From positions 1 to 64,000 of the forward strand of contig NZ_JAACFT010000020.1 of the NCBI RefSeq assembly GCF_029051685.1: 64,000 nucleotides of DNA, read 5' to 3'. The stretch comes from Bradyrhizobium sp. CSA207. GTDB lineage: Bacteria; Pseudomonadota; Alphaproteobacteria; Rhizobiales; Xanthobacteraceae. The notes under the pieces were generated by a model. The model ran no database searches. It saw only the letters and a program-made list of their open reading frames with translations, and was not told where the DNA came from. Positions within the stretch are counted from its first letter, which is position 1, and each line of letters starts with the position of its first letter. Of the stretch, positions 7,941-16,147 are shown piece after piece. The translations under genes and the position numbers were made by a program.

Positions 7941-8348
7941 TTAAGCCTTCAGGTCCGTGATCCGCATAATCGCGACCACGTTCCCATCATTGAACGCCTG
8001 CTCCTTTGTGTCCTTGTTGCAGGTCCAGACAAAATTCTTCTTGCCGGTAAAGGTCTTTTCGTCCTGCTGAAGCCGAAGCTCTCCTTCGGTGATATGGCAG
8101 ACCATGGCATTCATCATCGGGGGCCCCATGGTCTTCGATCCCGGCTGCATGATGATGTCGCGCATCGAGACGGTCTTAAAACCGGGGATGATGGATGGTG
8201 TCTCGCCATCATACTCACGCACCACCACACCTGGCCACGGAGTTGTGTCCTTGTAGCCCGTCGTTTGAGCGGCGGCGGGCTTTATCATGGCCGCCGTAGC
8301 CGCTGCCAACCCGAATGCCAATGCAGACCTTCGATCGATCTTGCTCAT
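7941..8348 (-). CDS. Secreted cupin-like protein with Tat signal
   Basis: The 135-residue precursor starts with a twin-arginine-type signal (DRRSALAFGLAAATAAM, cleavage likely after AAAQ near residue 28). The mature part resembles small single-domain cupins: MRDIIMQPGSKTMGPPMMNAM around residues 62-82, then HITEGELRLQQDEKTF and a NFVWTCNKDT segment. The metal-binding histidine pattern of classical cupins is not complete, so catalysis is doubtful; a ligand-binding role in the periplasm is possible. It is monocistronic on the minus strand. Confidence 0.65.
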   Translation of the reverse strand: MSKIDRRSALAFGLAAATAAMIKPAAAQTTGYKDTTPWPGVVVREYDGETPSIIPGFKTVSMRDIIMQPGSKTMGPPMMNAMVCHITEGELRLQQDEKTFTGKKNFVWTCNKDTKEQAFNDGNVVAIMRITDLKA

Positions 8349-8839
8349 CGTTTTTCTCCTTAGGTTACTGCAACAAGCCGCCGCAAAAGTTGCGCGCGTG
8401 TGGAATGTGAATGTGAAATCTGTGAAACCGAAAAACGGGGCGGTCTCTTAGGGTAGCGTACCTGCCGACAGCGCTAGTACTGCTCGTTCGTCCCGAACGG
8501 TGACTTCGGCACATCCCGCTTCAAGGGCAACCACATTCTACGAGACTGGATGCGCCCTAGAAATGGGTGTTTCGCCCAAGAGGCATAATGCCTCAGTTTG
8601 CTTAGGGCCTGAAGATCGGACCCGGTGTCAGCAGCTTCGCACTGTGACCAACTGAATACGCAAGTCAGTGTCACTGACTGGTCCTGCGGCTGGTCGCAGT
8701 AGGTGCGCGGCCAACGACCTATTGGCGTCGAGTCATGAAATAGCTCCAAGCGGTGGCCGGTATTATACTGGTGCTGCTGGAAGTGCTGTTTGAAGCGTTC
8801 GTGGAAAGATTGTTACGACCAGTCAGGGAGGAACATCTG
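8349..8839. other. Intergenic region with a 15-bp palindrome
   Basis: No gene is supported. A 91-codon minus-strand frame at 8474-8749 lacks a ribosome binding site and any domain. GAGGCAT A ATGCCTC at 8580-8594 is a perfect inverted repeat with a one-base centre. Confidence 0.45.
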
Positions 8840-9109
8840 ATGACGAATATGTTTGTTAGACACACGGTTTCCGACTACAAGGCCTGGCGAAAGGTTTACG
8901 ACGATTTTGCTCCGGTTCAGAAGGCGAAGGGCGTAACAGCCGAGGCGGTCTACCGAGCAGTCGAAAATCCCAATGACATCACAGTAACTCACGAGTTTGC
9001 CACGATTGAAGCTGCGCAAGCCTTCGCGGAGAGTGCTGAATTGAAGAATGCTATGCAGAATGCGGGAGTGGCGGGAGCTCCAACGATTTGGTTTACGAAC
9101 AAGGCGTGA
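8840..9109 (+). CDS. Dimeric alpha/beta-barrel protein (antibiotic-monooxygenase-like)
   Basis: The 89-residue product begins TNMFVRHTVSDYKAWRKVYD and contains EFATIEAAQAFAESAELKNAMQNAGV, the arrangement of ferredoxin-fold dimeric barrel proteins similar to ABM or cyclase-like domains. A GGGAGGA site eight bases upstream fixes the ATG at 8840; the longer in-frame extension to 8753 is not needed. No catalytic residues can be named, so the reaction is unknown. A strong intrinsic terminator follows directly at 9117, which shows that this is a one-gene transcript. Confidence 0.78.
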   Translation: MTNMFVRHTVSDYKAWRKVYDDFAPVQKAKGVTAEAVYRAVENPNDITVTHEFATIEAAQAFAESAELKNAMQNAGVAGAPTIWFTNKA

Positions 9110-9116
9110 AGTATCG

Positions 9117-9143
9117 ATCCCGGCCAAGTGCCGGGATTTTTTT
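9117..9143 (+). terminator. Rho-independent terminator
   Basis: ATCCCGGC at 9117-9124 pairs with GCCGGGAT at 9130-9137 around a five-base loop and is followed by a run of seven T to 9143. It begins seven bases after the stop of the gene at 8840-9109. Confidence 0.9.
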
Positions 9144-9169
9144 GCTGTGGTGGTGCCATGTCGCCTGCT

Positions 9170-9233
9170 GGCCCATCGCGTTGGTTGACACACCGCAGCG
9201 ACATGTCCGGAGCGAGAGGTAGAGCGGAAGTCG
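9170..9233 (+). repeat. Dispersed repeat, second class, copy 2
   Basis: The segment matches 7771-7829, from the GGCCCATCGCG head through GCAGCGACAT to CGGAAGTC. It lies just beyond the point where the yciB remnant on the minus strand loses homology. Confidence 0.7.
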
Positions 9234-9319
9234 TCCCACTCAGGGGCCGACCGCCGCCTCTGACCCCTAAGCAGACTTCGCGAGCGGCTGTTGGTGAGGC
9301 CGTCCTGTCGCTCGACCGC

Positions 9320-9656
9320 CCTTGCAATTGCCGGCAGATAGCGATTCATCCAGCCCGGCTTAAGCATCACGATGCCGACGATTGCATATATGATGCTTGG
9401 CTTCAGTAGAATGAAGCGAGGATCGTCAGTGAGGAGCGTGACGGAGCCTGCCGCGACAACTAGGAATAGGCTCAGCCACTCCAGTATCGATTGGCTTTCC
9501 GCGGGCGAACTGTAGACCAATCTGAGTGAGACCCAGTGCCATGCCCAGGCAAACCGAAAGGATCGTGTTGTGTGTTAAAAGAAACAGGATGAGGAACAAG
9601 AATGTCGAGGCTAAGTCGAGAAGCAGCAACTTGGCTGCCGTAAGTAAGTCTTTCAT
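9320..9656 (-). pseudogene. yciB: Decayed septation protein A (YciB/IspZ)
   Basis: The reading starts with MKDLLTAAKLLLLDLAS at 9656 and continues with hydrophobic segments through LGLTQIGLQFARGKPIDT. The family sequence EWLSLFLVVAAGSVTLLTDD then continues in another frame. The break is near 9482-9485, where two bases seem lost between the T of KPIDT and the next codons. The second part runs through KPGWMNRYLPAIA and then stops matching near 9320, so the C-terminal two or three membrane segments are absent. Intact YciB has about 180-200 residues and five membrane segments and acts in cell-envelope biology. Frameshift plus truncation make this copy non-functional; another intact copy probably exists elsewhere. 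Confidence 0.85.
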
Positions 9657-9759
9657 TGAAAACCCTAGTCTGCCGCCGCTGCAGTCTTCATGTGCGACCA
9701 ATGGTGGTTCTATATTAAGATACTCGCCTCAAAGCTTCCGCTTCAAACCGTCGGCTGTT

Positions 9760-9856
9760 GGCCCATCAACGAAGTGGCAGCACGCCTCATCGAGGTCCGT
9801 TCAATGAAGCATAGCGGACTGAATTTGCTCACGTTGAGTTCTTCACATTTTGACCC
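9760..9856 (+). repeat. ~98-bp dispersed intergenic repeat, copy 2
   Basis: The segment starts GGCCCATCAACGAAGTGGCA and ends TTCTTCACATTTTGACCC, co-linear with 120-217 and 12815-12911. The orientation is the same. Confidence 0.85.
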
Positions 9857-9970
9857 AGAAACGGACTCGGGCCCACTAAAGCTGGTTCACGTTATGGTGG
9901 AGATGATAGACTGAAGTTGTGGGAGAACCTGCCGAATAGCGGCGTGCGTTGAAGTCGAGGCAAAGCGCAG

Positions 9971-10348
9971 ATGAATATTCGAGCCAAACTAATAGAGATA
10001 TGCGATGCGTTTAACGCGCACGATCTGGATCGGATCATGAGCTTCTTTGCGGATGATTGCGTTTTGGAGATGCCGAATGGGAGTAAACCGTATGGCTCCC
10101 GTTTTGAGGGTAAGCACAATGTGCGGGTTGGGCTGGCTGCGCGTTTTGAAGGACTGCCCGACGTTCATTACGGGAATGCTGAGCATTTCGTGGATTCGGA
10201 ATCTCAAACCGGCATTTCGAAATGGTGCCTCACCGGCACCGGTCGGGACGGCAAGCAGGTGGAGGTCCAAGGTTGCGACTTCTACACATTCCGCGCGGGC
10301 GAAGTGGTTCGAAAAGACTCATATTGGAAAATCGTAGAACGAAATTGA
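9971..10348 (+). CDS. SnoaL-like / NTF2-like protein
   Basis: The 125-residue protein has the NTF2-like cone fold pattern: an N-terminal helix with CDAFNAHDLDRIMSFFADDC (residues 11-30), EGKHNVRVGLAARFEGLPD (47-65) and a final strand pair with VQGCDFYTFRAGEVVRKDSYWK. These are the usual marks of SnoaL-like proteins, which may be isomerases, hydrolases or binding proteins. The substrate cannot be predicted. A GAGG lies about 12 bases before the ATG, a slightly long spacing. The gene is flanked by dispersed repeats on both sides and has no operon partner. Confidence 0.85.
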   Translation: MNIRAKLIEICDAFNAHDLDRIMSFFADDCVLEMPNGSKPYGSRFEGKHNVRVGLAARFEGLPDVHYGNAEHFVDSESQTGISKWCLTGTGRDGKQVEVQGCDFYTFRAGEVVRKDSYWKIVERN

Positions 10349-10369
10349 TACTGCTAGGAAGTTGCGCGA

Positions 10370-10490
10370 TGTCGCCTGTTGGCCCGAAGGCGAACATCGC
10401 GATAGCGGTCCTGCACGTCGGCTGTCGAGGTGAGACCGGACCTTGCAAAGGCGCGGCCAACTCGACGCGAATGACCCACAACCGACTTAG
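10370..10490 (+). repeat. Dispersed repeat, third variant
   Basis: ATGTCGCCTGTTGGCCC at 10370 repeats the head seen at 9159 and 12804, but the body then differs (CGAAGGCGAACATCGCG, later GACCCACAACCGAC). Translating this head gives the MSPVGPK-type peptide that is often mispredicted as a gene in these genomes. The 3' limit is approximate. Confidence 0.55.
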
Positions 10491-10523
10491 TTCGAGGGCT
10501 CTGCCGGCGAGGCTGATGGGCAG

Positions 10524-10910
10524 CTATTTCAGCCACAGCTTGAGGGGAACGGCCTGTCGACCTGGACAGTCCATCGTGCCTGTATAAGGGTCCGACAGTC
10601 GTCCGATGTAGGTGCATTCGACGCCGGCAACGGAGAATGTCGCATTCAATTCGGGTGATGAGGCCGACATCTGAAAATGCATTTCACCGGTCCTCTCCTC
10701 CGGACCATCCTGAGTGCACACGCCGATGTGCTTCATCGTTAACGGCCCGGAGTATTCCTTTATATGGATATGGCCGGAACCCGTTTCCGTGACGGTTGCG
10801 GTCAACTCCCACTCCCCGAGATAGCCGGAGTATCCGATCACCTGAAGCGATTGAGCGACAGCCGGGGTCGCGAGAGCACTCAGAACGATAGGCAGAAAGA
10901 ATGCTTTCAC
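10524..10910 (-). CDS. Secreted hypothetical protein
   Basis: The 128-residue precursor has a Sec signal peptide (MKAFFLPIVLSALATPAVAQ, cleavage after residue 19 or 20). The mature part is strand-rich, with two cysteines (HIGVCTQDG and GVECTYIG) and a third near MDCPGRQ, so one disulfide is possible. The start is a GTG at 10910 with GGGGAGC upstream. I recognise no family. The gene lies 31 bases upstream of nothing else on its strand except the TPR gene stop at 10942, so it is probably separate. Confidence 0.6.
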   Translation of the reverse strand: MKAFFLPIVLSALATPAVAQSLQVIGYSGYLGEWELTATVTETGSGHIHIKEYSGPLTMKHIGVCTQDGPEERTGEMHFQMSASSPELNATFSVAGVECTYIGRLSDPYTGTMDCPGRQAVPLKLWLK

Positions 10911-10941
10911 GATATGCTCCCCTGCGATCGCCGCATGCCCC

Positions 10942-12528
10942 TCAGCGCTTCGTCAGATACGCGCGCGCGTCGGTAACCTCGGTCCGGGTATTATCCGCAG
11001 CATCTGCGATCGCGACGACCTTGCTGTAATACTCATGAGCCTTGGCGGACTCACCGGACGTTTCGGCGGCTTTTGCCGCGCCCACATAGGCGCCCAGTCG
11101 GTTTGGCTCCTTCTTCAGCGTCGCTTCAAAGGCGACGAGCGCGTCCTTGGCGTTACCGCTCTCGAGCAGCATGACACCATAGAGTTCGCGCGCCGGTTTG
11201 GGAACGCCCGGCGTCACCGGATGCTTCTCAGTCTTGTCCTCAGCATCGGCGGCTGCATTCATGACTTTCAGCGCGTCCTCGTGCTTGCCCTCGGCATAGA
11301 GCATCCAGGCGGTCGCGACCTGCCGCTGAATGTCTACTTGCTCCGACCAATAAGCATCCTTCGCATCTCGCAGCTTGTCCCGCAACGCGGCGAGTTTGGC
11401 GATATCAGCCTTGGCGGCTTCAGGATTGCCCGAGCGGGCTGCGCCTAGCGCTCGCGCGAAATGGGTTACCGCCTGCACGTGAGCCAGCGGGCTGACACGG
11501 ACTTGAAGCGCCGCCGCAGCCTTCCAATCGCCGCGCTCCACCGCGTAGCGTGCTGGCGAAGCGGCCAGCGCGTATGGCCCGGCGATGAAAGTTTCGGTGA
11601 ACCCGGTGACCGCGTTCATCTCGTCAATAACGGCGGCGGCGTTGTTATCCTGCCCGAGTTGTAGATAGGCGTAGACCAGGTAATCCATGGCGTGCAGCTG
11701 ATCATGGCCTTCTTTGTCCGCCTTCGCAACCCGCGACGATTCGACATTGGAAGCAATCGACTCCTTCCAATAGCCGACGCGCGTGAAGATGTGCGACGGC
11801 ATATGCTGTGCGTGTGCTGACGCTGGTGCGACCTTGGCGTAGCGTCGGGCGGCGTCGAGGCCCTTCTCGGCGATCGGCGGATAGTCGTAAAGATGAATCA
11901 AGTAGTGCGCCACGCCAGGATGTTGTGGCTGGCGTATTGCGATCGGCTCCAGGATTGCCGCACCCTTGAGCTGGTTGGCGTAGGTTTTGTCGGCCGGCGA
12001 AGCCGAGGTGTTTAGGGCGAGCGCGTAATAGATCTGTGCTTCGTCATCGTTGGGATAGCGCTGTGCTAGTTGTTCCATGGCCTTGGCGTAAGCCTGCATG
12101 CGCGTACGGTGGTCGACCTTGTCGTAGTCGGCGTACATAGCGCCGAGCGCATCGAGGTAGTCGCTCTCGCGCTGGGTCTTGGCTCCGACGCTCTTTCCCT
12201 TTGCGATCGCGTCACCGCCCTCGGCGAGGTTCTTCGCAGGCGTCGGAACGTGGGGGTTCCATAACAGGCTGAGCGCGATGCCCCAGTAGGCGATACCGCA
12301 CTCAGGGTCCGCCTTCAGCACATCTCCAAACACTTGTTGCGACGCGCGGTACCAGAACGAGTGCTGGTACAGCATCCCGCGGTCGAAAAGTTTCTGCGCT
12401 TCTGGTTTGCACGATGTGTCGAAATGCACAGTGCCGAGCTGACTGCTGTCTGATTGCCCCAACGCCGGTTGCGCGAGCGAAAGTCCCACTGCGGCCGCAG
12501 CACCAATTACGAATGGCGTTTTGGTCAT
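10942..12528 (-). CDS. Exported tetratricopeptide-repeat protein
   Basis: The 528-residue protein has a Sec signal peptide (residues 1-24, cleavage near ALGQ). The mature protein is a chain of TPR-like helical pairs, for example KLFDRGMLYQHSFWYRASQQVFGDVLKADP (48-77), EAQIYYALALNTSASP, AAVIDEMNAVTG and NAKDALVAFEATLKKEPNRLGAYVGAAKAAE near 465-497. A conserved SAHAQHMPSHIFTRVGYWKE block near residues 245-265 carries several histidines and is typical of this group of periplasmic TPR proteins. GGAG eight bases before the ATG supports the start. The role is unknown; the HxxHxF motif could bind metal. It appears monocistronic. Confidence 0.85.
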   Translation of the reverse strand: MTKTPFVIGAAAAVGLSLAQPALGQSDSSQLGTVHFDTSCKPEAQKLFDRGMLYQHSFWYRASQQVFGDVLKADPECGIAYWGIALSLLWNPHVPTPAKNLAEGGDAIAKGKSVGAKTQRESDYLDALGAMYADYDKVDHRTRMQAYAKAMEQLAQRYPNDDEAQIYYALALNTSASPADKTYANQLKGAAILEPIAIRQPQHPGVAHYLIHLYDYPPIAEKGLDAARRYAKVAPASAHAQHMPSHIFTRVGYWKESIASNVESSRVAKADKEGHDQLHAMDYLVYAYLQLGQDNNAAAVIDEMNAVTGFTETFIAGPYALAASPARYAVERGDWKAAAALQVRVSPLAHVQAVTHFARALGAARSGNPEAAKADIAKLAALRDKLRDAKDAYWSEQVDIQRQVATAWMLYAEGKHEDALKVMNAAADAEDKTEKHPVTPGVPKPARELYGVMLLESGNAKDALVAFEATLKKEPNRLGAYVGAAKAAETSGESAKAHEYYSKVVAIADAADNTRTEVTDARAYLTKR

Positions 12529-12814
12529 GATCTAGCTCCAGGCAAAAATTTAGATTTCGACCGAGCATTGCGCAGATTAGACCGATTTCTTGAGGCCGGC
12601 CATGTATTTCCCTTCGGCATTCGCTTTCCCCTCTTTCTTGCCGGGCAAGTCAGCGGTCCTGACAATTCATCCATGCTCCAAGACGTATCGCGCCCCGGCC
12701 GAGGTTCTAAATGCCGGCGAGGTTCAGCGGACTAAGGCGTCTCGGTTGTCCGACACCTTCACCTTGAAGGGCGCAACTGAGACCGCCAATCAAGGGCGAC
12801 GAATGTCTCCTGCT
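12529..12814. other. Intergenic region, no gene
   Basis: Promoter side of the TPR gene. Short plus-strand frames between 12590 and 12892 run into the repeat at 12815 and show no domain. Confidence 0.5.
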
Positions 12815-12911
12815 GGCCCATCGGCGAAGTGGCGGCAGTCCTCCACGAGGTCCGCTCACCGAGGCATGGCGGACCAGATTTGCTCACGCTGAGTTCTTCG
12901 CATTTTGCCCC
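12815..12911 (+). repeat. ~98-bp dispersed intergenic repeat, copy 3
   Basis: The segment starts GGCCCATCGGCGAAGTGGCG and ends TTCTTCGCATTTTGCCCC. It aligns along its whole length with 120-217 and 9760-9856. It is preceded by the shared ATGTCTCCTGCT head at 12804. Confidence 0.85.
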
Positions 12912-13008
12912 GAAGCCGAAGTCGGAGTTGCCGATCGGCATCTACTTACTCGGCAGCCGCGCGTCCACAGCGCCAGCGGAGCTTGCCGGCACCGCTGGCG
13001 CCGTTCAC

Positions 13009-14517
13009 TTAGGCGGCCCGAACGTAGCCGTAGCGCAGGTTCGAAGGTTGCTTGGCAGCTTGTGCGTACTCGTTCTTGAGCACCGCGAGGCGGTCCTCGG
13101 AAAAGGCGGGCATCCTGGTGTTATCGGCCGCCTTCAGCTTGATCTTGTAAAACCTGGTGGCGTTGCCCGCGAAGATCAGCTGCTTGGTCGCGCTGTTGGC
13201 GTCGCCGAGCGGCGCAAAGCCGTATTTCTTCTGCATGTCCTCGGGGATTTCGAGTCGGCGCAGCGCCTCGATCTGCCACTGCGGTGAGCCGTACCAGACC
13301 GAGTCGGTGCCCCACATCACGTGGTCGACCCCCATCCCCTTGATCAGCGTCCCGACCAGTGCGGCGCAGAACTTCGGATGTGCCACCGCCGAGTTAGCAA
13401 AGGACGTGCCGAGCTCGGCATAGACATTGGTGACGCCGAACTTCTGCGGGATTTCCGCGAGATCCGAGGCCCACTGGATGCGGCCGGTCTGCTCGAACTC
13501 AGCCCAGGCCTTGTCCGGCAATTCGAGGAACGGCCGCAGCGCCGAGTGATAGATCACGAAGTTCATCTGCGGCCAATCCTTGGCAGCCTTTCCGATGTCC
13601 CACGCCGTTGCGTATTCCCACACGCCGGCGAACGATTTCTCGTAATCGGGCGGCAGCAACCCTTTGTGGATACACAGCGTGTTGATGCCGGCCTTCACCG
13701 CTTTCTCGTAGAAGGGATACATCACCTGCTCGTCGTCGAGCCGCCATGGGAACTTCGACGGCGCCAGCGGGTCGCCGATCGTGTACGACTTCCAGGAATC
13801 CGGCTTATAGACCTCTATCGCCTTGTCGACCTCGTCCATCCAGCCGGGTTGCTTGGGGGTGATGACGGAGTGCGCCAGCAGGCGCCGGGAGCCAGCGAAG
13901 TCGTTGATCAGCTCGCGCGCCTTGACGATCTGCTCGTTCGACAGGAGCCACCAACTTGGGTCGTCGAACGGCGCGCCGCTCAGTAACGCCATGTTGGTGT
14001 CGCTGTCGTAGTAGACCTCTTTCACATAATTCTGGAACTTGTAGCGGGCGAGCGAGGAGACGCCTTCCTCCTTCATCTTCGGGTTCCAGTGCTGGCTCGC
14101 GAACTTGCCCAGGTCCAAGAGCTCCGCGTGGTTGAAGTCGTCACGCACAAAATGGGTCTGGACATCGAAGATGAGCTGCCCGGCGAGGCTTTGTGCGCGC
14201 GTCAGCATCAGCTCGGGTTCACGGGCCTCGGCGGGCGCGACCTGAAACACGTTGCCGTAGATGTCGTTCATGGCGAGGAACGCCGCCGCCATGCCGCAGC
14301 TCGTGTGCAGGAACTGTCTGCGGCTCAAGCCGAGATGCTTGCCGTTCACGTCGGCGAGCTCGTTGATCCGTGCTTCGACCTTCTTCTGGATGGCGCTCTG
14401 AGGGGGCGGGAGATACTCGCCGTTGGAAACAATCTGAGTCGGAATCGGCGTTGCCGCCGATGCCGCCTCCGCGCCTGCGACGAGACGCTGTTCTCGCTCA
14501 CTAAGCCAGGTGCTCAT
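13009..14517 (-). CDS. Tat-exported amidohydrolase family 2 protein
   Basis: The 502-residue protein is an amidohydrolase-2 (TIM-barrel) enzyme. A twin-arginine signal with SRRQFLHTSCGMAAAFLAM lies unusually far inside, near residues 68-86, after a polar N-terminal stretch. Barrel landmarks are FDVQTHFVRDDF near 118-129 (the usual first HxH is reduced to TH), GINTLCIHKG near 278-287, MNFVIYHSALRPFLELPD near 318-335 and MWGTDSVWYGSPQ near 409-421, where the Asp of GTDS is the typical last metal ligand. Substrate is not predictable; decarboxylases and hydrolases share this fold. GGGAGGAG before the ATG at 14517 sets the start 26 codons after the longest frame. The gene is monocistronic. Confidence 0.85.
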   Translation of the reverse strand: MSTWLSEREQRLVAGAEAASAATPIPTQIVSNGEYLPPPQSAIQKKVEARINELADVNGKHLGLSRRQFLHTSCGMAAAFLAMNDIYGNVFQVAPAEAREPELMLTRAQSLAGQLIFDVQTHFVRDDFNHAELLDLGKFASQHWNPKMKEEGVSSLARYKFQNYVKEVYYDSDTNMALLSGAPFDDPSWWLLSNEQIVKARELINDFAGSRRLLAHSVITPKQPGWMDEVDKAIEVYKPDSWKSYTIGDPLAPSKFPWRLDDEQVMYPFYEKAVKAGINTLCIHKGLLPPDYEKSFAGVWEYATAWDIGKAAKDWPQMNFVIYHSALRPFLELPDKAWAEFEQTGRIQWASDLAEIPQKFGVTNVYAELGTSFANSAVAHPKFCAALVGTLIKGMGVDHVMWGTDSVWYGSPQWQIEALRRLEIPEDMQKKYGFAPLGDANSATKQLIFAGNATRFYKIKLKAADNTRMPAFSEDRLAVLKNEYAQAAKQPSNLRYGYVRAA

Positions 14518-15005
14518 TGTTCTCCTCCCTTTGTTGGCCATCGACAGTGCTGAGCGGTGCGCGCATAGAGCCGTGCGCTTGATCACTTCCGACAAGTGTG
14601 GTGGACCGATTAGGCGTATCTCCCTGTTCAGCTACGCATGAAGCCACTCACGTCCAGGCGAGTCTCTTCATCGCTTCATCCTACGAGAGCACAGGCACAC
14701 TCAAAAAACTACTTGCCGTGGTGGCGTATCACTTCTGAATTCAACGCTCAAACTTTCGTCGGCGCAAGCAATGTAGTCCGACAGCCACACTGCCCAAACG
14801 CTGCACCACTACGACTGACAGGTTTTGCCGGGATGAGGGCGTGGCGCTGACATGAGTGTCGAACAAGGGCGTGATGTCAGCTACTGGCCCGTTTCGGAAG
14901 TGCCGTGACCTGTGACTTGCGTCTGAAATAAGCGCCAAGCGGGCATATGGCGATCAATCTGAATTTACGGGTCTCACACCGTATTTTTTTCACGCTCTCG
15001 ACTCT
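14518..15005. other. Intergenic region with a degenerate repeat
   Basis: This is the promoter side of the amidohydrolase and the downstream side of the EthD-like gene. Bases 14872-14905 resemble the GATGTCxxCTxxTGGCCC repeat head. No gene is supported. Confidence 0.5.
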
Positions 15006-15713
15006 CTAGGGCTTAGACATAACTCCCCGCGTCAGCATCGGAAAATGCTTGTTGCCGCCCGAGAACGGCGGGAACTGGACGAAGTCCGCGCGCATGCGCT
15101 TGATGACATCGGAGCTCAGCGCGCGTGAGAGCGCTGCCGGGCTATCGAACACCAGCTTGTTGCGCTGCATGTACTCGACCCGTTGCGACGGCAGCCGGTC
15201 GACCCAATCGATGCGCGTATAGATCTCGATCTGACGGACGTCCGGAAAGGTCCGCATGATCGATGGGTGGTGCTCCAGATAGTGCAGGTGCCAAGCGTTC
15301 AGGTCTTCCGCCGGCCCTGGGTAGTGCACGAGGTAGCTGCACGGGGTAGCCGTAGCATCCGGATGCGCGGCGACGTCGACGGGAAACGGGCGCGTCAGCA
15401 TCACCTGATGCGTGACGTCCAATCCGGTCAGACCCGACAAGCCGGCCCCCGTCGCCAGGCCGGCAAGAACGCCGCCGCGATCCAGTGCAGCCTCGCATGC
15501 GAACAGGTCCGAAAACCGCAGCTGAAGCGCAAACACGGGGCCGGATCCATCGGCCTTGTAGGGATGATCGACCGACTGTTCCAGCGGAGTGAACAGCAAG
15601 CCCTCCGTCATATCCGGGATCGATCCGACCAACTCGGCTGCGGCGGCAACTTCGTCGGGATGAATCCGCCGTTCGCCTGCCAGATCGGAGAACGTCATGA
15701 ACAGCGAGATCAC
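15006..15713 (-). CDS. EthD-like / dimeric barrel protein of the gentisate locus
   Basis: The 235-residue protein looks like two tandem ferredoxin-fold units. The second holds DLNAWHLHYLEHHPSIMRTFPDVRQ (about residues 140-164), the typical W-x-x-x-Y-x-x-x-H-x-P-x-M arrangement of EthD and related domains; the first contains LRFSDLFACEAALDRG. I take the GTG at 15713, which overlaps the thioesterase stop as GTGA and has AGGTGG eight bases upstream, rather than the far upstream codons of the open frame. As last gene of a four-gene minus-strand operon it probably serves the gentisate pathway, perhaps as a lyase or isomerase, but no reaction can be assigned. Confidence 0.75.
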   Translation of the reverse strand: MISLFMTFSDLAGERRIHPDEVAAAAELVGSIPDMTEGLLFTPLEQSVDHPYKADGSGPVFALQLRFSDLFACEAALDRGGVLAGLATGAGLSGLTGLDVTHQVMLTRPFPVDVAAHPDATATPCSYLVHYPGPAEDLNAWHLHYLEHHPSIMRTFPDVRQIEIYTRIDWVDRLPSQRVEYMQRNKLVFDSPAALSRALSSDVIKRMRADFVQFPPFSGGNKHFPMLTRGVMSKP

Positions 15714-16147
15714 GACGGTGCCACCTGCGTTTCCTCGTCCGCGTGCAGATGCGACACGAGCGCGGCGCGAACATCCTCGGGCCAGGGAATGGCGTGATGA
15801 TCCACCAGCGAGGTCGCAGCAAGGATCTGGCGTGCACACCAGCGCACGCCATCTGCGCCCGAGACCACATGCGCCAAGTGGAGCGATGCCCGACCGACCT
15901 TCCCTACGCGCAGCTTGAACGTGAGGATATCGCCAAACATCGACGGCCGGGAAAAGTCGCAGGTCAGATGCACGGTGGGCGTGCCGATCCTCCGCACCGT
16001 AATCAAATCCGGCCAGGGAAATCCGATTTCCGCCCAGAAGTCCTCGACGACTGCGTTGAGCATGTTCAGATAGGACGGGAAGTAGGCGATTCCGGAGGGA
16101 TCGCAGTCTGCGAACCGCAGCTTGCGGTCGAACGAGAGCGACGTCAT
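15710..16147 (-). CDS. Acyl-CoA thioesterase, 4HBT hotdog family
   Basis: The 145-residue protein carries the 4-hydroxybenzoyl-CoA thioesterase motif RFADCDPSGIAYFPSYLNM (residues 11-29), in which the second Asp of DCDPSG is the usual catalytic acid. The rest fits the single hotdog domain (FWAEIGFPWPDL, then RPSMFGDILTFKLRVGKVGR). It overlaps the FAH gene by one base (TGATG) and the EthD-like gene by four, so the operon is tightly coupled. In a gentisate operon beside a CoA ligase, hydrolysis of gentisyl-CoA or a related aryl-CoA is a reasonable inference, not shown by sequence. An ordinary short-chain acyl-CoA substrate remains possible. Confidence 0.85.
   Translation of the reverse strand: MTSLSFDRKLRFADCDPSGIAYFPSYLNMLNAVVEDFWAEIGFPWPDLITVRRIGTPTVHLTCDFSRPSMFGDILTFKLRVGKVGRASLHLAHVVSGADGVRWCARQILAATSLVDHHAIPWPEDVRAALVSHLHADEETQVAPS

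Noticed and set aside
8474..8749. 91-codon minus-strand ORF
   Set aside because: No ribosome binding site, no domain and a random-looking composition; it covers a palindrome.
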